Made by a program: the position numbers and the translations under genes. A stretch of 64,000 nucleotides of DNA from an uncultured bacterium (lineage in GTDB: Bacteria; Cyanobacteriota; Vampirovibrionia; Gastranaerophilales; Gastranaerophilaceae), in NCBI GenBank assembly GCA_949284715.1, contig CASDWH010000020.1, positions 42,008-106,007 on the forward strand, read 5' to 3'. Shown here piece by piece: positions 1 through 10,000 of this stretch (within the stretch, counting starts at the first letter, position 1; each line of letters begins with the position of its first letter). The notes under the pieces were generated by a model. The model searched no databases and was not told the DNA's origin. It was given only the letters and a program-made list of their open reading frames with translations.

Positions 1-1
1 G

Positions 2-196
2 CTGACGGAAGAAAATATAGTTAAGCATTTGCAGCGAATTTTTGATAATACAAGCAGGGAAAAGGTTGAACAACTAATAAAATATGAACGCCCGTTTGTA
101 AAACGTTTTATATCGTCAGCTTATGATGATGAATATTATCGTATTCCGTTAAGAGTTGCCGGTGTTATTGCACAATACGTTCAGGATAGTATATAA
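2..196 (+). CDS. C-terminal fragment of an unidentified protein upstream of fliH
   Basis: An open frame enters from the left edge and ends at a TAA at 194-196, leaving 64 C-terminal residues that end in VAGVIAQYVQDSI. It stops only 8 bases before the fliH start, so it probably belongs to the same flagellar operon. In many genomes fliG precedes fliH, but this tail does not look like a FliG C-terminus and I do not recognise it. The fragment is hydrophilic, with many Arg, Lys and Tyr residues and no membrane segment. Confidence 0.6.
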   Translation: MTEENIVKHLQRIFDNTSREKVEQLIKYERPFVKRFISSAYDDEYYRIPLRVAGVIAQYVQDSI

Positions 197-204
197 TACT
201 AAGT

Positions 205-960
205 ATGTTAATAAAGAAAAATTCCCAGAGGTATAAACCGAAAGAACAAAGGGAGGTTGTTGAGGAGGTTGTAAATAAAACGGAGCAGACAGGTGCCGGT
301 GTGTCTGTAGAGTCCTCTGCGCCGGTTGAAGAGCAGCAACCGGAGGATGATTTATCAGAAAAGATTTTTGATATAGACAATCTGGATTTTTCTCAGCGGA
401 TAGAGCGCCGCAGCGGGACAAGAAGAAGAGGGTATAGAAGAATAGATGACCGGAAACTCGTTTCGCGGGCAAAAGACGAAGCTGATGCAATTAAAAAGGC
501 TGCCTTTGAGGAAGGTTATAAGGCAGGAATTGATAAGGCAGGTGCAGATTTAGAAGAGTTTAGAAATAAATTAAAAGCATTTTTAACAGCTAAAAAAGAA
601 GTCTTTGAATACATAGCCCCGGATATTCTTGAAATAAGTGTTGATATAGCTAAAAAAATCATTAAAAAAGAAGTGACATTAGATCCTCAGGTTGTAATGA
701 ACATTATATTGGATATTCTTAAATCAATATCAAAAACGGAACCTAAAATACTTATAAAGGTAAATCCGGCAGAGGTGCAATTTGTGAAAGACAATATGCC
801 AAACGCGTTATATGAACTGGGTGTTGAAGCTAAAGTTAATGTTGCAGGAGATGAAAATGTACAGGAAGGCGGCTGTATATTTGAAACAAGTAACGGGATT
901 GTAGATGCCACTATTGATTCCCAGATAGAAATAATTAAAAAAGCATTGAGAGGAATATAG
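205..960 (+). CDS. fliH: Flagellar export stator protein FliH (FliH/SctL family)
   Basis: FliH dimers bind the export ATPase FliI and tether it to the C-ring and export gate of the flagellar type III secretion machine. The 251-aa product has a variable, charged N-terminal ~95 residues rich in Glu and Gln. An Ala/Lys-rich coiled-coil stretch follows (about 95-130), then the conserved C-terminal domain, in which segments such as SVDIAKKIIKKEV and NPAEVQFVKDNMP are typical of the family. It lies 1 base before flhA, so the two are co-transcribed. The start has no obvious Shine-Dalgarno sequence. The family call is solid. A non-flagellar SctL assignment is made unlikely by the rod genes elsewhere in the window. 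Confidence 0.85.
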   Translation: MLIKKNSQRYKPKEQREVVEEVVNKTEQTGAGVSVESSAPVEEQQPEDDLSEKIFDIDNLDFSQRIERRSGTRRRGYRRIDDRKLVSRAKDEADAIKKAAFEEGYKAGIDKAGADLEEFRNKLKAFLTAKKEVFEYIAPDILEISVDIAKKIIKKEVTLDPQVVMNIILDILKSISKTEPKILIKVNPAEVQFVKDNMPNALYELGVEAKVNVAGDENVQEGGCIFETSNGIVDATIDSQIEIIKKALRGI

Positions 961-961
961 A

Positions 962-3055
962 ATGGCAGCAGAAGGCGGATCAAAACCAATAAGTGAAATA
1001 TTTCTTGCCGGGTTTGTGCTGGCACTTATCCTCATCTTGATTATTGAGATGCCTAATTGGGTTATCAATTTTTCTATTTCGCTTAATATCACGCTTGGAA
1101 TTGTACTGCTGATGATATCATTATATGTTCAGAAACCTCTGGAACTGGCGGCATTTCCTTCTATTATCCTTATTGGTACAATGTTCAGACTGGTGCTTTC
1201 TATTGCATCTACGAGGCTGATTTTATCAAAGGGTGAGGCGGGAGAAGTAATTCACGCATTTGGAACCTTTGTTACCGGCGGAAATATGATTGTAGGTGGT
1301 GTAATCTTCCTTATCATTACAATTGTCCAGTTTATGGTTATTACCAAAGGTGCTGAACGTATAGCTGAAGTTGCAGCAAGATTTGCATTGGATGCTATGC
1401 CCGGTAAACAAATGACTATTGATGCCGATTTTAACGCGGGGTTGATTACTCCAGAGGAAGCTGTTAAAAAACGTGAAGATTTGCAGCGGGAGTCCTCGCT
1501 TTTCGGTTCAATGGATGGTTCTATGAAGTTTGTAAAAGGTGATACTATTGCCGGTATAATAATTGTGCTTATAAACATCATCGGCGGATTATGCGTCGGC
1601 TGTCTTATGAACAATATGCCGATAGCTGATGCTCTGTCTAAATATACGGTGTTAACAATCGGTGATGGTTTGGCCTCTCAGCTTCCGTCGCTCTTGATGT
1701 CTATTGCTGCCGGTATCGTTATGACACGCGCCTCGGCAGGTAGTGCTTCTCTGGGTGCTGAATTAACCTCACAAATTATGAGTAAACCATACTCATTGTT
1801 TTTTGCTTCTGTATTTTTAGGCTTAATTACTATTACCTGTCCAATAACTGGTCTACCCTGGGCGCCGTTTTTGCTTTTTACAGTCATACTTGCATTTGCA
1901 GGATTCTCTGTATTAATTAACGCTGATGTACAGGCTCAGATGGGACAATTGGAAAGTGTCCGCCAGAACATGCAGGATTTGGTAAACCCGAACAAGATGT
2001 ACGAACGTTTGGGTGTGGATGTTTTGAGTTTGCAGGTTGGAGCCGGGCTGCTCGTTATTGCTGACCCTGATCAAGAAGGGCAATTGCTTGCAAAGATTGC
2101 TGCCCTGCGTCAACGTGTTACGGATGAGTTGGGTTATATTTTGCCTAATATAAGAATTATGGATTCTTCTGCGCTTGAAGCAAATGAATATGTGATTTCA
2201 ATCCGTGGTAATGCGGTTGCATCAGGGTTTGTTTATCCCGGGAAATATATGGTTATTGCCGATCAGTGGGATTCTGTTATGAAATCTGTTCCTGATGATG
2301 CGATAATCGGTGTTGATCCGACATATATGACACAGGCATACTGGATTAGCAAAGAAGCTGCTCAGGCTGCTAAAAAGGTTACGGCAGTTGATGCAACGGA
2401 TGTTCTTGTTACTCACCTTCAAGAGTGTGTACGTAAACACGTAGACGAAGTTATGACAAAAACGGATGTTCTTAAACTTATGGAACTTGTACGTTCACAA
2501 GACCCGACACTTGTTAATGACCTTGTACCTGCAATTATTTCTACAAGCGACCTTAGAAAAATATTTGTTAACCTGATAAGAGAAAAAGTTTCAATTAAAG
2601 ATATCATATTTGTATTTGAACGTTTATGTGATTATGCAAGATTTTCAAAAGAGCCGGACATTTTATCAGAACGTTTGCGGGCAGCACTGGGGCGTCAAAT
2701 TTGTTTATCAAATATAGATAAAGATAAAGTTCTCTATGCGCTTACGCTCTCTCCGGAGTGGGAAAAAATCCTTGACGATAGCTGTCAGCGAACAGAACTT
2801 GGTACGATGTTTTTATTAAACCCTATGCAGGTGCAGGACTTGATTGAATCTACCGCGACAACGCTTATGAATGCGCACCAGAATATCGGTGTTCAGCCCG
2901 TAATACTGTGTTCACCAAGAATCAGACTTCCTCTGTTCCAGCTTCTTGAAAGACATATTCCGACAATTGTTGTTATTTCGTATTCTGAACTTATTACCGA
3001 TATCAAGGTTGAAGCTGTTGATACAATAGGTGATAATGCCAGATACGGCGGGTAA
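962..3055 (+). CDS. flhA: Flagellar export gate protein FlhA
   Basis: FlhA forms the nonameric inner-membrane export gate of the flagellar type III secretion system and couples proton motive force to export. The 697-aa length is normal. The N-terminal ~330 residues hold about eight membrane segments and the family signature regions, for example [19 protein letters not shown] and the cytoplasmic loop around [13 protein letters not shown]. The C-terminal half is the soluble substrate- and chaperone-binding domain. The start sits 1 base after fliH, with a GAGGA ribosome-binding site inside the end of fliH. The stop lies 2 bases before yidD, so yidD is the last gene of the transcription unit. Confidence 0.95.
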   Translation: MAAEGGSKPISEIFLAGFVLALILILIIEMPNWVINFSISLNITLGIVLLMISLYVQKPLELAAFPSIILIGTMFRLVLSIASTRLILSKGEAGEVIHAFGTFVTGGNMIVGGVIFLIITIVQFMVITKGAERIAEVAARFALDAMPGKQMTIDADFNAGLITPEEAVKKREDLQRESSLFGSMDGSMKFVKGDTIAGIIIVLINIIGGLCVGCLMNNMPIADALSKYTVLTIGDGLASQLPSLLMSIAAGIVMTRASAGSASLGAELTSQIMSKPYSLFFASVFLGLITITCPITGLPWAPFLLFTVILAFAGFSVLINADVQAQMGQLESVRQNMQDLVNPNKMYERLGVDVLSLQVGAGLLVIADPDQEGQLLAKIAALRQRVTDELGYILPNIRIMDSSALEANEYVISIRGNAVASGFVYPGKYMVIADQWDSVMKSVPDDAIIGVDPTYMTQAYWISKEAAQAAKKVTAVDATDVLVTHLQECVRKHVDEVMTKTDVLKLMELVRSQDPTLVNDLVPAIISTSDLRKIFVNLIREKVSIKDIIFVFERLCDYARFSKEPDILSERLRAALGRQICLSNIDKDKVLYALTLSPEWEKILDDSCQRTELGTMFLLNPMQVQDLIESTATTLMNAHQNIGVQPVILCSPRIRLPLFQLLERHIPTIVVISYSELITDIKVEAVDTIGDNARYGG

Positions 3056-3057
3056 TA

Positions 3058-3267
3058 ATGATTAAAAAACTTTTGCTTTTTTTAATAAAAATTTATCAAA
3101 AAATATCAAAATATACTCCTGCAAGATGTAGATTTTATCCGACATGCAGTGAGTATACCAGACAGGCAATTGAAAAATACGGTGTTTTAAAAGGCGGCTG
3201 GCTTGGTATAAAGCGGATTGTTAGATGCCACCCGTTAAATGAGGGCGGATACGATCCTGTCCCTTAA
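3058..3267 (+). CDS. yidD: Membrane protein insertion efficiency factor YidD
   Basis: This small (69 aa) peripheral inner-membrane protein assists YidC-dependent insertion. It shows the family hallmarks: an N-terminal amphipathic or hydrophobic segment, the Cys-containing core [12 protein letters not shown], and the [15 protein letters not shown] region. yidD usually sits in an rpmH-rnpA-yidD-yidC cluster. Here it ends the fliH-flhA unit, while rpmH lies about 7 kb away without rnpA or yidC, so the ancestral cluster has been broken up. A strong hairpin lies just downstream. Confidence 0.95.
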   Translation: MIKKLLLFLIKIYQKISKYTPARCRFYPTCSEYTRQAIEKYGVLKGGWLGIKRIVRCHPLNEGGYDPVP

Positions 3268-3298
3268 TAAAAAGATTCCGTTTATTAAAAACGGAATC
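3266..3298 (-). terminator. Rho-independent terminator between convergent genes
   Basis: A perfect 10-bp stem (GATTCCGTTT, 3274-3283, with AAACGGAATC, 3289-3298) closes a 5-nt loop. Read on the minus strand it is followed by TTTTTATT, so it terminates the minus-strand gene ending at 3331. It may also stop yidD transcription, but no T-run follows on the plus strand. Confidence 0.75.
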
Positions 3299-3330
3299 AC
3301 GTAGGGTTATATATATAATAGATTATAGAT

Positions 3331-4308
3331 TTATGCTGCTGAAATGCTTCTTCCGGCGCCAATAAGGAGTCCGCCGAGGGCGCCAATAATAGAACCGTAT
3401 TTGCCGAACTTACCTGCTTTTTTGAAAAATGCTCCTGCTCCGGCTCCTAAAACACCGCCTGCGACTGCACCGCTTGCTGTCCAGATACCTGTATTTGCAA
3501 TTCCGCCGGTGATTTTACCAAATGTTTTATACGTAGTTTCTTGTTTTTTATAGGCCATATTTCTATCATCAACTATTGCTTTGGTTGATTCTGCGGAGTC
3601 AACATCTTCATACCGCCATACAGAATTAAATCCGCTTCCGAATGCGCCGGGTAATGTTTCATCAATTTTTTGATGTATAGTCTTGCCGCCGTTTAACTCT
3701 GCATATTTTTTATGGAAAGCAGCTTTTATTGCCGCCCTGTTTGATGGTGTTTCTTCACTTCTTTTTCCGTTTACATCCTGATAGACTTTTGCATACAATG
3801 ATAAACCATAATTGTAGGCCTCATAAAATCCTTTAGAATCTTGTGCTTCCAGTCGTTCATTAATTTGTCTTACAATGTCATTAATATTTGCGTCACGTCT
3901 GGTTTTATCTTCGTGATGCGTATCCTGCGCATCATTCAGTTTGACATCATAGTGCATTGTGTCAATCTGTCCGTTGTAATCATGTGCGCGCTGCCTACGG
4001 TTCAGTGCGGCCATTCCATCCATATAAATCCCTTGAGATTGAACCATTGCCTGTGCATAAACCGGTGACATTCCGTAGTAGCCGTATCCGCCAAGTCCGT
4101 ACATATCATAGCCGTATGGCATCATACCTACTCCGTATCCCATTGATACATCGTGTATCGGATTATAGCCGGTAGACATTGCAGAACCTATGTCCCAAAC
4201 GGAATCATTGTACAAAGGAGAAGTCAGCCCGCCATATCTGAAGTTGTTAAAATATGGATTGACAAACTGGTTTGCTGTACTAACGCCATTTATTGACGAA
4301 ACAGTCAT
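3331..4308 (-). CDS. Hypothetical protein with Gly/Tyr/Met-rich N-terminus and C-terminal glycine-zipper membrane region
   Basis: I do not recognise this 325-aa protein. Residues ~1-100 are rich in Gly, Tyr, Met and Asn (runs such as YGVGMMPYGYDMYGLGG). The middle is charged and helical (about 110-250). The last ~60 residues form an Ala/Gly-rich glycine-zipper-like region (AVAGGVLGAGAGAFFKK, then GALGGLLIGAG) that could insert in or associate with a membrane. An upstream in-frame TTG at 4314 touches the AGGAGG (4315-4320) directly. The ATG at 4308 lies 6 nt from it and is the real start. The gene is monocistronic, with a terminator at 3266-3298. Confidence 0.7.
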   Translation of the reverse strand: MTVSSINGVSTANQFVNPYFNNFRYGGLTSPLYNDSVWDIGSAMSTGYNPIHDVSMGYGVGMMPYGYDMYGLGGYGYYGMSPVYAQAMVQSQGIYMDGMAALNRRQRAHDYNGQIDTMHYDVKLNDAQDTHHEDKTRRDANINDIVRQINERLEAQDSKGFYEAYNYGLSLYAKVYQDVNGKRSEETPSNRAAIKAAFHKKYAELNGGKTIHQKIDETLPGAFGSGFNSVWRYEDVDSAESTKAIVDDRNMAYKKQETTYKTFGKITGGIANTGIWTASGAVAGGVLGAGAGAFFKKAGKFGKYGSIIGALGGLLIGAGRSISAA

Positions 4309-4441
4309 AAACAACCTCCTACTTTACCTATTACTAACCTTACATGTATATAAAGTTTTTCGTTATAGCAAAATTGCTAATTAAAGCAGAATTGTTAATA
4401 TTTCTTTACAAATAATTAAAATAAAATAATAAATAAAATGC

Positions 4442-4470
4442 TTGATTTTAGAATATGTCTATGTTACATT
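4442..4470 (+). promoter_or_regulatory. Probable sigma70-type promoter of tRNA-Ile/rpsU
   Basis: TTGATT (4442-4447), a 17-bp spacer and TACATT (4465-4470) would start transcription a few bases before the tRNA at 4483. Confidence 0.4.
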
Positions 4471-4482
4471 AGTAACGCGGAA

Positions 4483-4556
<74 letters not shown>

Positions 4557-4607
4557 GATTTTACATTAGTGAAACCTTAAATTCTTGTAAAGGTGGTGAA
4601 AAAAACA

Positions 4608-4781
4608 ATGCCGGAAATAAAAGTTGGTGAAAACGAAAGTATTGAAAGCGCATTAAGACGTTTCAAGAAAAAAATCCAGAAGGCTGGTATCTTATCCGAA
4701 GTTAAAAAACGTGAAAGATATGAAAAGCCGAGCGTTAAAAGAAAACGCAAATCTGAAGCAGCTCGTAAGAGAAAAGTTTAA
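4608..4781 (+). CDS. rpsU: 30S ribosomal protein S21
   Basis: This small-subunit protein is implicated in translation initiation. The 57-aa product begins [19 protein letters not shown] and ends in a Lys/Arg-rich tail, as S21 proteins do. Two in-frame GTG codons lie upstream (4593, 4596). They overlap the AGGTGG ribosome-binding sequence (4591-4596), and family members start at this ATG, so 4608 is chosen. Transcription ends at the long hairpin at 4800-4830. Confidence 0.95.
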   Translation: MPEIKVGENESIESALRRFKKKIQKAGILSEVKKRERYEKPSVKRKRKSEAARKRKV

Positions 4782-4799
4782 AAATAAAATAAAGAAGAT

Positions 4800-4830
4800 A
4801 AAGAAGGCGGTTATTTTAACCGCCTTCTTT
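4800..4830. terminator. Bidirectional terminator, rpsU / minus-strand gene
   Basis: A 14-bp perfect stem (AAAGAAGGCGGTTA with TAACCGCCTTCTTT) closes a 3-nt loop (4814-4816). The arms begin in A-runs and end in T-runs, so both strands are served. It overlaps the stop codon of the minus-strand gene at 4829. Confidence 0.85.
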
Positions 4831-6373
4831 ATGCTATATAATCTTTTATAATTCCTTCTTTAATCAATCTGTCGCGAATTTCTTTTTTACGGCAAAATTC
4901 TTTATCCCCGGGCGACAGTAAACGTTTCATGACCATTACAGTCGGGGTGATTATACCAAGTACAAGAATACCAATACCGATATTATTTATAATAGCACCA
5001 CGTTTTAGCCGTTTCACTGTATTGAAGAATTCTTCCGGGCTTTCTGACGGCTTACGGGTCTTGTATTCTTCAAGCAGAGTTTTTAATTTGTTATAATGTT
5101 CTTTTATACCGTCAATATCTATGTATTTTCTGGTATCAATTTCTCCGGTGTCTTCAGTAAACGAAAATTTTAAAATATCTTTTAGTCCGATGTTAGCTTT
5201 TTTCTTTTTATAAGTTTGAATAAGGTCGGAATCCATTGCTGTTTTGACAACAAAATTATTTTTATTGTTGTGAATAAATTCGTAAATTTTAACCTCTTCC
5301 CGGGCTTTAAGCTTTTGGGTTGCGGAATCTTTAGCCTCAGGATTAATATTTTTGTCAAGAAGCTGCTCAAATGCTTCTAAGTCCGGTTTCAGTGAATTTG
5401 TTTCGTAGGCTTTTCTAAATTCCGGATTTTCAATTACTCTGGCATCAAAAGAGATTGTTTTATTATAAACTTTTTTTGCGCGTTTTTCTAATGCACTTTG
5501 CAGCCACGGGCCTGCAATATAAAGGAAAAATAGAATAACAGATTCTTTAAAAGTATATCCCCATCTTTCCTGCGGACCTCTGGCGTCAAGGATTCTTTCT
5601 CCGGTAATACTTCCATCTAAAAGCCACATATTTTTAACGTCATCTGCTGCAAAATCCTGGAACTTGTTAATTATATTTCCCCAGCCTTTAAATGAAGGCG
5701 TTGAGTCAATGTTTGATTTTACGGCAGCGGTGTTTTTGTTATTTCCTGTTGAATTTTCTTCTGTTTCTTCAATGTTTTCTTCTGCTGTAATATCCTCTAC
5801 AATATCGTTTATTGTTTGTTCGTCAATTTCTTTTGATGCTTCGGATGAAGATATTTGACCGTTTTTAAGCTGGTATTGTTTATACTCTTCTAATATGTTT
5901 TTAACAATATTTTTATCTGTATAATTTTGTTTAAATTTTGTAAGCGAAATATATGTTGCGATTGCTAAACTGACTGCAGCAAAGAATTTGCTTGTTGCAA
6001 GTTTTTTATATAAACCTTTGTTTTTGATGACATTATTAACATTAGACTTTAAATCTTTTGGTGTATATTTTTCTAATAATGGCATTAAATCGGGGTTTCT
6101 AAAATTTCTAACATCAAAATTATAATCAAGTCCCTGAGTTTTAAAGCAAGATAAATTTATTACTCCCTTAAAGAAAGGAATTCCAAAAAGCCATAGAATC
6201 TCGGAGCCAAATTCATCTATAAATCTGTCAAACCCTTCTTCTTTTCCTGTTACATATGAGCCTAAAGTCATGCCTGTTGCATTGGTAACATCTTTGACCC
6301 CCAGAGGAATAATGGATGACGGATTGCCCAGAGTTGAAAATATTTTTGCTTGTGTGACCGGTGAAAATAACAT
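4829..6373 (-). CDS. Hypothetical multi-domain membrane protein (unknown family)
   Basis: I cannot name this 514-aa protein. It has a hydrophobic stretch near 58-75 (FGIPFFKGVINLSCF), a second near 130-145, and a third near 285-300 (ESVILFFLYIAGPWL). A clear C-terminal membrane helix follows (about 470-490, NNIGIGILVLGIITPTVMV). An acidic, low-complexity linker (about 185-230, many Glu, Asn and Ser) separates the two halves. The start ATG has an AAAGGA ribosome-binding site 8 nt upstream. The overall style (short hydrophobic segments with long polar regions) recurs in the frameshifted gene at 39133. A common lineage-specific family is possible but not shown. Confidence 0.65.
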   Translation of the reverse strand: MLFSPVTQAKIFSTLGNPSSIIPLGVKDVTNATGMTLGSYVTGKEEGFDRFIDEFGSEILWLFGIPFFKGVINLSCFKTQGLDYNFDVRNFRNPDLMPLLEKYTPKDLKSNVNNVIKNKGLYKKLATSKFFAAVSLAIATYISLTKFKQNYTDKNIVKNILEEYKQYQLKNGQISSSEASKEIDEQTINDIVEDITAEENIEETEENSTGNNKNTAAVKSNIDSTPSFKGWGNIINKFQDFAADDVKNMWLLDGSITGERILDARGPQERWGYTFKESVILFFLYIAGPWLQSALEKRAKKVYNKTISFDARVIENPEFRKAYETNSLKPDLEAFEQLLDKNINPEAKDSATQKLKAREEVKIYEFIHNNKNNFVVKTAMDSDLIQTYKKKKANIGLKDILKFSFTEDTGEIDTRKYIDIDGIKEHYNKLKTLLEEYKTRKPSESPEEFFNTVKRLKRGAIINNIGIGILVLGIITPTVMVMKRLLSPGDKEFCRKKEIRDRLIKEGIIKDYIA

Positions 6374-6521
6374 TTTTTTTCCTTTACTAGACTACTCAAA
6401 CTAACTTTAACTGTACTAATGTTTTTGTCGTCGTTTCATATCCGTCATACCTTTCTATCTTTTTTAAAAACTATCAAATTATTTTTTGACTGATTGAGTT
6501 AAAATTTTTACAATTGTTTAC

Positions 6522-6630
6522 AATAAAAAAGACCCCTAAAGAGGTCTTATTTTTACACTGCCAAATAATAACGTGTCTGCAAAAACAAGCCTCAGAACGT
6601 TATTTTAGATTTTCGCAATGTAATAACCAT
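6522..6630 (-). ncRNA. Putative small RNA (~107 nt) with its own promoter and terminator
   Basis: No ORF is present. On the minus strand a near-consensus promoter (6637-6665) fires into a short transcript ending at a classic intrinsic terminator: an 8-bp stem AAGACCTC/GGGGTCTT (6529-6548) followed by TTTTTT (6525-6530 complement). Between them is a nested hairpin. AATAACGT (6567-6574) pairs with ACGTTATT (6597-6604), and inside it TCTG pairs with CAGA around a 13-nt loop. It is not recognisably 4.5S/SRP, 6S, tmRNA or RNase P RNA. The promoter, fold and terminator are seen; the function is unknown. Confidence 0.6.
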
Positions 6631-6636
6631 GCTTTG

Positions 6637-6665
6637 ATTATCATACAGGTTAATTTAAATGTCAA
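6637..6665 (-). promoter_or_regulatory. Strong sigma70-type promoter of the putative small RNA
   Basis: On the minus strand TTGACA (6660-6665) is followed by a 17-bp spacer and GATAAT (6637-6642), one mismatch from full consensus. The predicted start is near 6630. No coding sequence follows, so it most likely serves the small RNA. Confidence 0.65.
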
Positions 6666-6717
6666 GTAAGATGATAATTTTTAGGCTATAATACAATTGG
6701 ATTGGAGATAGAAACAA

Positions 6718-6960
6718 TTGAGATTAGACAAATTTTTAAAGGTATCAAGACTTATCAAACGCCGGACTGTAGCAAATACAGTTTCTGAAAACGGACGGGT
6801 TTTTGTGAACGGGAATCCTGCCAAGCCGGCAAAACAGTTAAAAGAAGGGGACGTATTAGAAATTGAGTACGCATCAGGAACGCTTAAAGTCCGGGTTTTA
6901 AGGATTCCAACGGGGAATGTAAGTATTCAGGAAGCCGAAACTTTGTATGAAAAGATTTAA
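6718..6960 (+). CDS. rqcP: Ribosome quality-control factor RqcP (S4-domain, YabO-like)
   Basis: RqcP binds stalled 50S-peptidyl-tRNA complexes and works with RqcH to add alanine tails to the nascent chain. The 80-aa product is a single S4 RNA-binding domain, and its opening MRLDKFLKVSRLIKRRT is nearly identical to Bacillus YabO. The start is TTG (6718), with GGAGA 9 nt upstream. A TATAAT at 6687-6692 implies a leader of only about 20 nt. rqcH is not in the window. Hsp15 is the main alternative, but length and sequence favour RqcP. Confidence 0.85.
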   Translation: MRLDKFLKVSRLIKRRTVANTVSENGRVFVNGNPAKPAKQLKEGDVLEIEYASGTLKVRVLRIPTGNVSIQEAETLYEKI

Positions 6961-7003
6961 AAGTTTTACAAAAGTTAAACAACCACTGTGCTAAATTATA
7001 ATT

Positions 7004-10000
7004 ATGGATGAAAGACAATATGTACCTTTGCACCTCCACACGGAATATTCACTTCTTGATGGTGCAATAAAAGTTAAAGATTTGTGTAAATTTGCCAAAG
7101 AACATAATATGCCGGCGGTTGCAATTACTGACCATGGTGTTATGTATGGTGCGATTGATTTATATCTTAATTGTAAGGAAGCCGGTGTTAAACCTATTAT
7201 CGGGTGTGAGTTTTATGTTCATGACGGGGATATAACAGAGAAAAATCCAAATGATAACCCGCTTTATCACCTTGTATTACTGGCTAAAGACAAAGATGGG
7301 TATATGAACCTTATTAAATTGGTATCAACTGCTCATTGCAAGGGGTTTTATTACAAGCCGCGCATAAATATGGATTTGATTAAAACCTATTCAAAAGGGC
7401 TTATTTGTCTTTCTGCATGTTTAGGCGGCGAGGTTCTAAAAAATCTTATACGTGATGATTATGAAGGAGCAAAAGCTGCGGCATTAAGATTTAAGGAAAT
7501 ATTTGGCGGGGATTATTATATAGAACTTCAGGATCACGGGCTTGCGGAGCAGAAAAAAACAAACCCTATGCTTTTGAAGCTTGCACAGGAACTTGATATA
7601 AAAACAGTTATTACTAATGATTCCCACTATTTAAATAAAGCGGATGCCGATTTCCATGATACGCTGCTTTGCTTGCAGACAAACGCATTGAAGTCTGATG
7701 AAAACAGAATGCATTTCCCGAATAACGAGTTTTATGTTAAAACGCCGGATGAATTGAGAGATGCATTTAAATGGATGGATACAGAAACATTTGATAAATG
7801 TATTCAGAATACAGTTGATATTGCAGAAAAATGTCATTTAATTCTAGAATTTGGTAAAAGCCCTCTGCCTCATTATGAAGTTCCGGCAGGATATACAATT
7901 GAGTCATATTTGGACTATCTTGTCCACAAAGGGTGTCAGGCGAGATATGGCGAGAATGTGCCGCAAAATATTCTTGACCGTGTTAAATATGAACTCGGTA
8001 TTATTGAACAAATGGGGTTTTCTGCGTATTTCCTTATTACGTGGGACTTTATAAACTTTGCTAAAACGCATGATATTCCGGTAGGCCCCGGAAGAGGTTC
8101 TGCTGCGGGAAGTGTGGTTGCGTATGCTCTTGGTATTACAGACCTTGACCCGATTGCGCATAATTTGTTGTTTGAAAGATTTTTGAATCCTGAACGATAC
8201 AGTATGCCTGATGTCGATATTGACTTTTGTATTGAACGCCGCGGTGAAGTTATTGATTACGTTACTCAGAAGTACGGAGCTGATAAGGTTTGCCAGATTA
8301 TAACGTTTGGTACTTTTGCGGCGCGGGCAGCGATGAAAGGTGTTGCAAGGGTATTCGGGATAGAATATGCACTCTCTAATAAATGGGCGTCGCTGATTCC
8401 TGCAACTCCGGGTGCTAAAATTGATGACGCACTCCAGCCGGGGATGGAACTAAAAGAACTTTATGATTCTGATGAACAGGTTAAACGTCTTGTCGATATG
8501 GCAAAATCAATAGAAGGGATTAAAAACAATATCGGTATGCACGCTGCGGGCGTTATTATTTCGCACATGCCGCTTGATGAGATAGTTCCGGTTCAGCCTT
8601 CAAAAGAAGGAATTATTATAACAGAGTACCCGATGGCAAATCTTGAAAAACTCGGGCTGTTGAAAATGGATTTTCTCGGACTCAGAAACCTTACAATGAT
8701 TTCTAAAACGGTTAAATTAATAAAACGCTGTCAGGGAATTGATTTGGAAATAAATAAGATTCCTCTGGATGATAAACCTACGTATGATATGTTAATCAAA
8801 GGTGAAACAGACGGTGTATTCCAGCTTGAGTCATCGGGAATGAAAAAGCTGGTCAGGGATTTGAAACCGGATGTGTTTGAAGATTTGGGCGCCCTTGTTG
8901 CTCTATTCCGCCCGGGGCCGCTCGGGTCGGGCATGGTATCTGATTTTGTTGAACGTAAGCATGGAAGGCAAAAAATTACTTATGCTCACCCTCTATTGGA
9001 GCCGGTGCTAAAAGATACATACGGTACAATTGTTTATCAGGAACAAATTATGCAAATCTTTCAGGTTCTTGCAGACTATACACTCGGTCAGGCGGACATG
9101 GTTCGACGTATGATGGGTAAAAAGAAGCTGGAAGAGATGGCTGCTCAGAAGGAGAAATTTATTACAAATTCTGCGCGTCACGGGATGACAGCTAAAGATG
9201 CGGCGGCTCTTTTTGAACAGATAGAAAAATTTGCGTCATACTGTTTTAACCGGTCACACTCTGCTGCGTACGCTTTTGTTGCATATCAGACAGCATATCT
9301 TAAGTGCCATTATCCTGTAGAATATCTTGCATCGCTTCTTTCATCAGTTGCGGGTGATCAGGACAAGACCCAGTCTTACATTGAGGAAGCCCAGCGTTAT
9401 GGAATAAGAGTTCTTCCGCCGGATATAAACAAATCTTTTCTTGAATATACACCTGACGGGCATGATATACGTTTTGGGCTTGCTGCTATCAAGCAGGTTG
9501 GTGAAGGCGTCGTTGAAGAAATTATTAAAGAACGCGAAGCGAACGGGGAATATAAGAACATATTTGATTTTTGTAAGCGTCTTGATACTAAATATGTTAA
9601 CAAACGTCTGCTTGAAGGATTAATAAAGGCTGGAGCGTTTTCTAATATTGAAAAAAGCAGGAAACAGCTTCTTGATAATATGGAATATATACTGTCGTCT
9701 ACTGCAAAGGAAGCTAAAGAAAAAGCTATGGGGCAGGTTAGTTTGTTTGCCTCTCTTGGAGGGGATGACAGTTTCAGCCAAACAGTTTATCAGCTTGGCG
9801 GTTCTGATGAAGAATTTGACGATAAACAGATACAGTCTTTTGAAAAAGAATTTCTCGGATTTTACGTAACCTCTCACCCGCTGTTTAGCATAAGAGATAA
9901 GTTACCGTTTCTTATGACTCATAAAATATCAGAGCTGAAGGAGATGAAAGCGGATGAATACGTTACAATCTGCGGCTTAATCACTACAGCACGCCAAATT

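Noticed and set aside
962..3055. FlhA as part of a non-flagellar injectisome (SctV)
   Set aside because: flgB, flgC, fliE and fliI are in the same window, and no injectisome-specific genes (secretin, needle, translocon) are seen.
7004..7010. Leaderless dnaE from TATAAT at 6997-7002
   Set aside because: Only one base lies between the box and the ATG, so that promoter would start transcription after the start codon.
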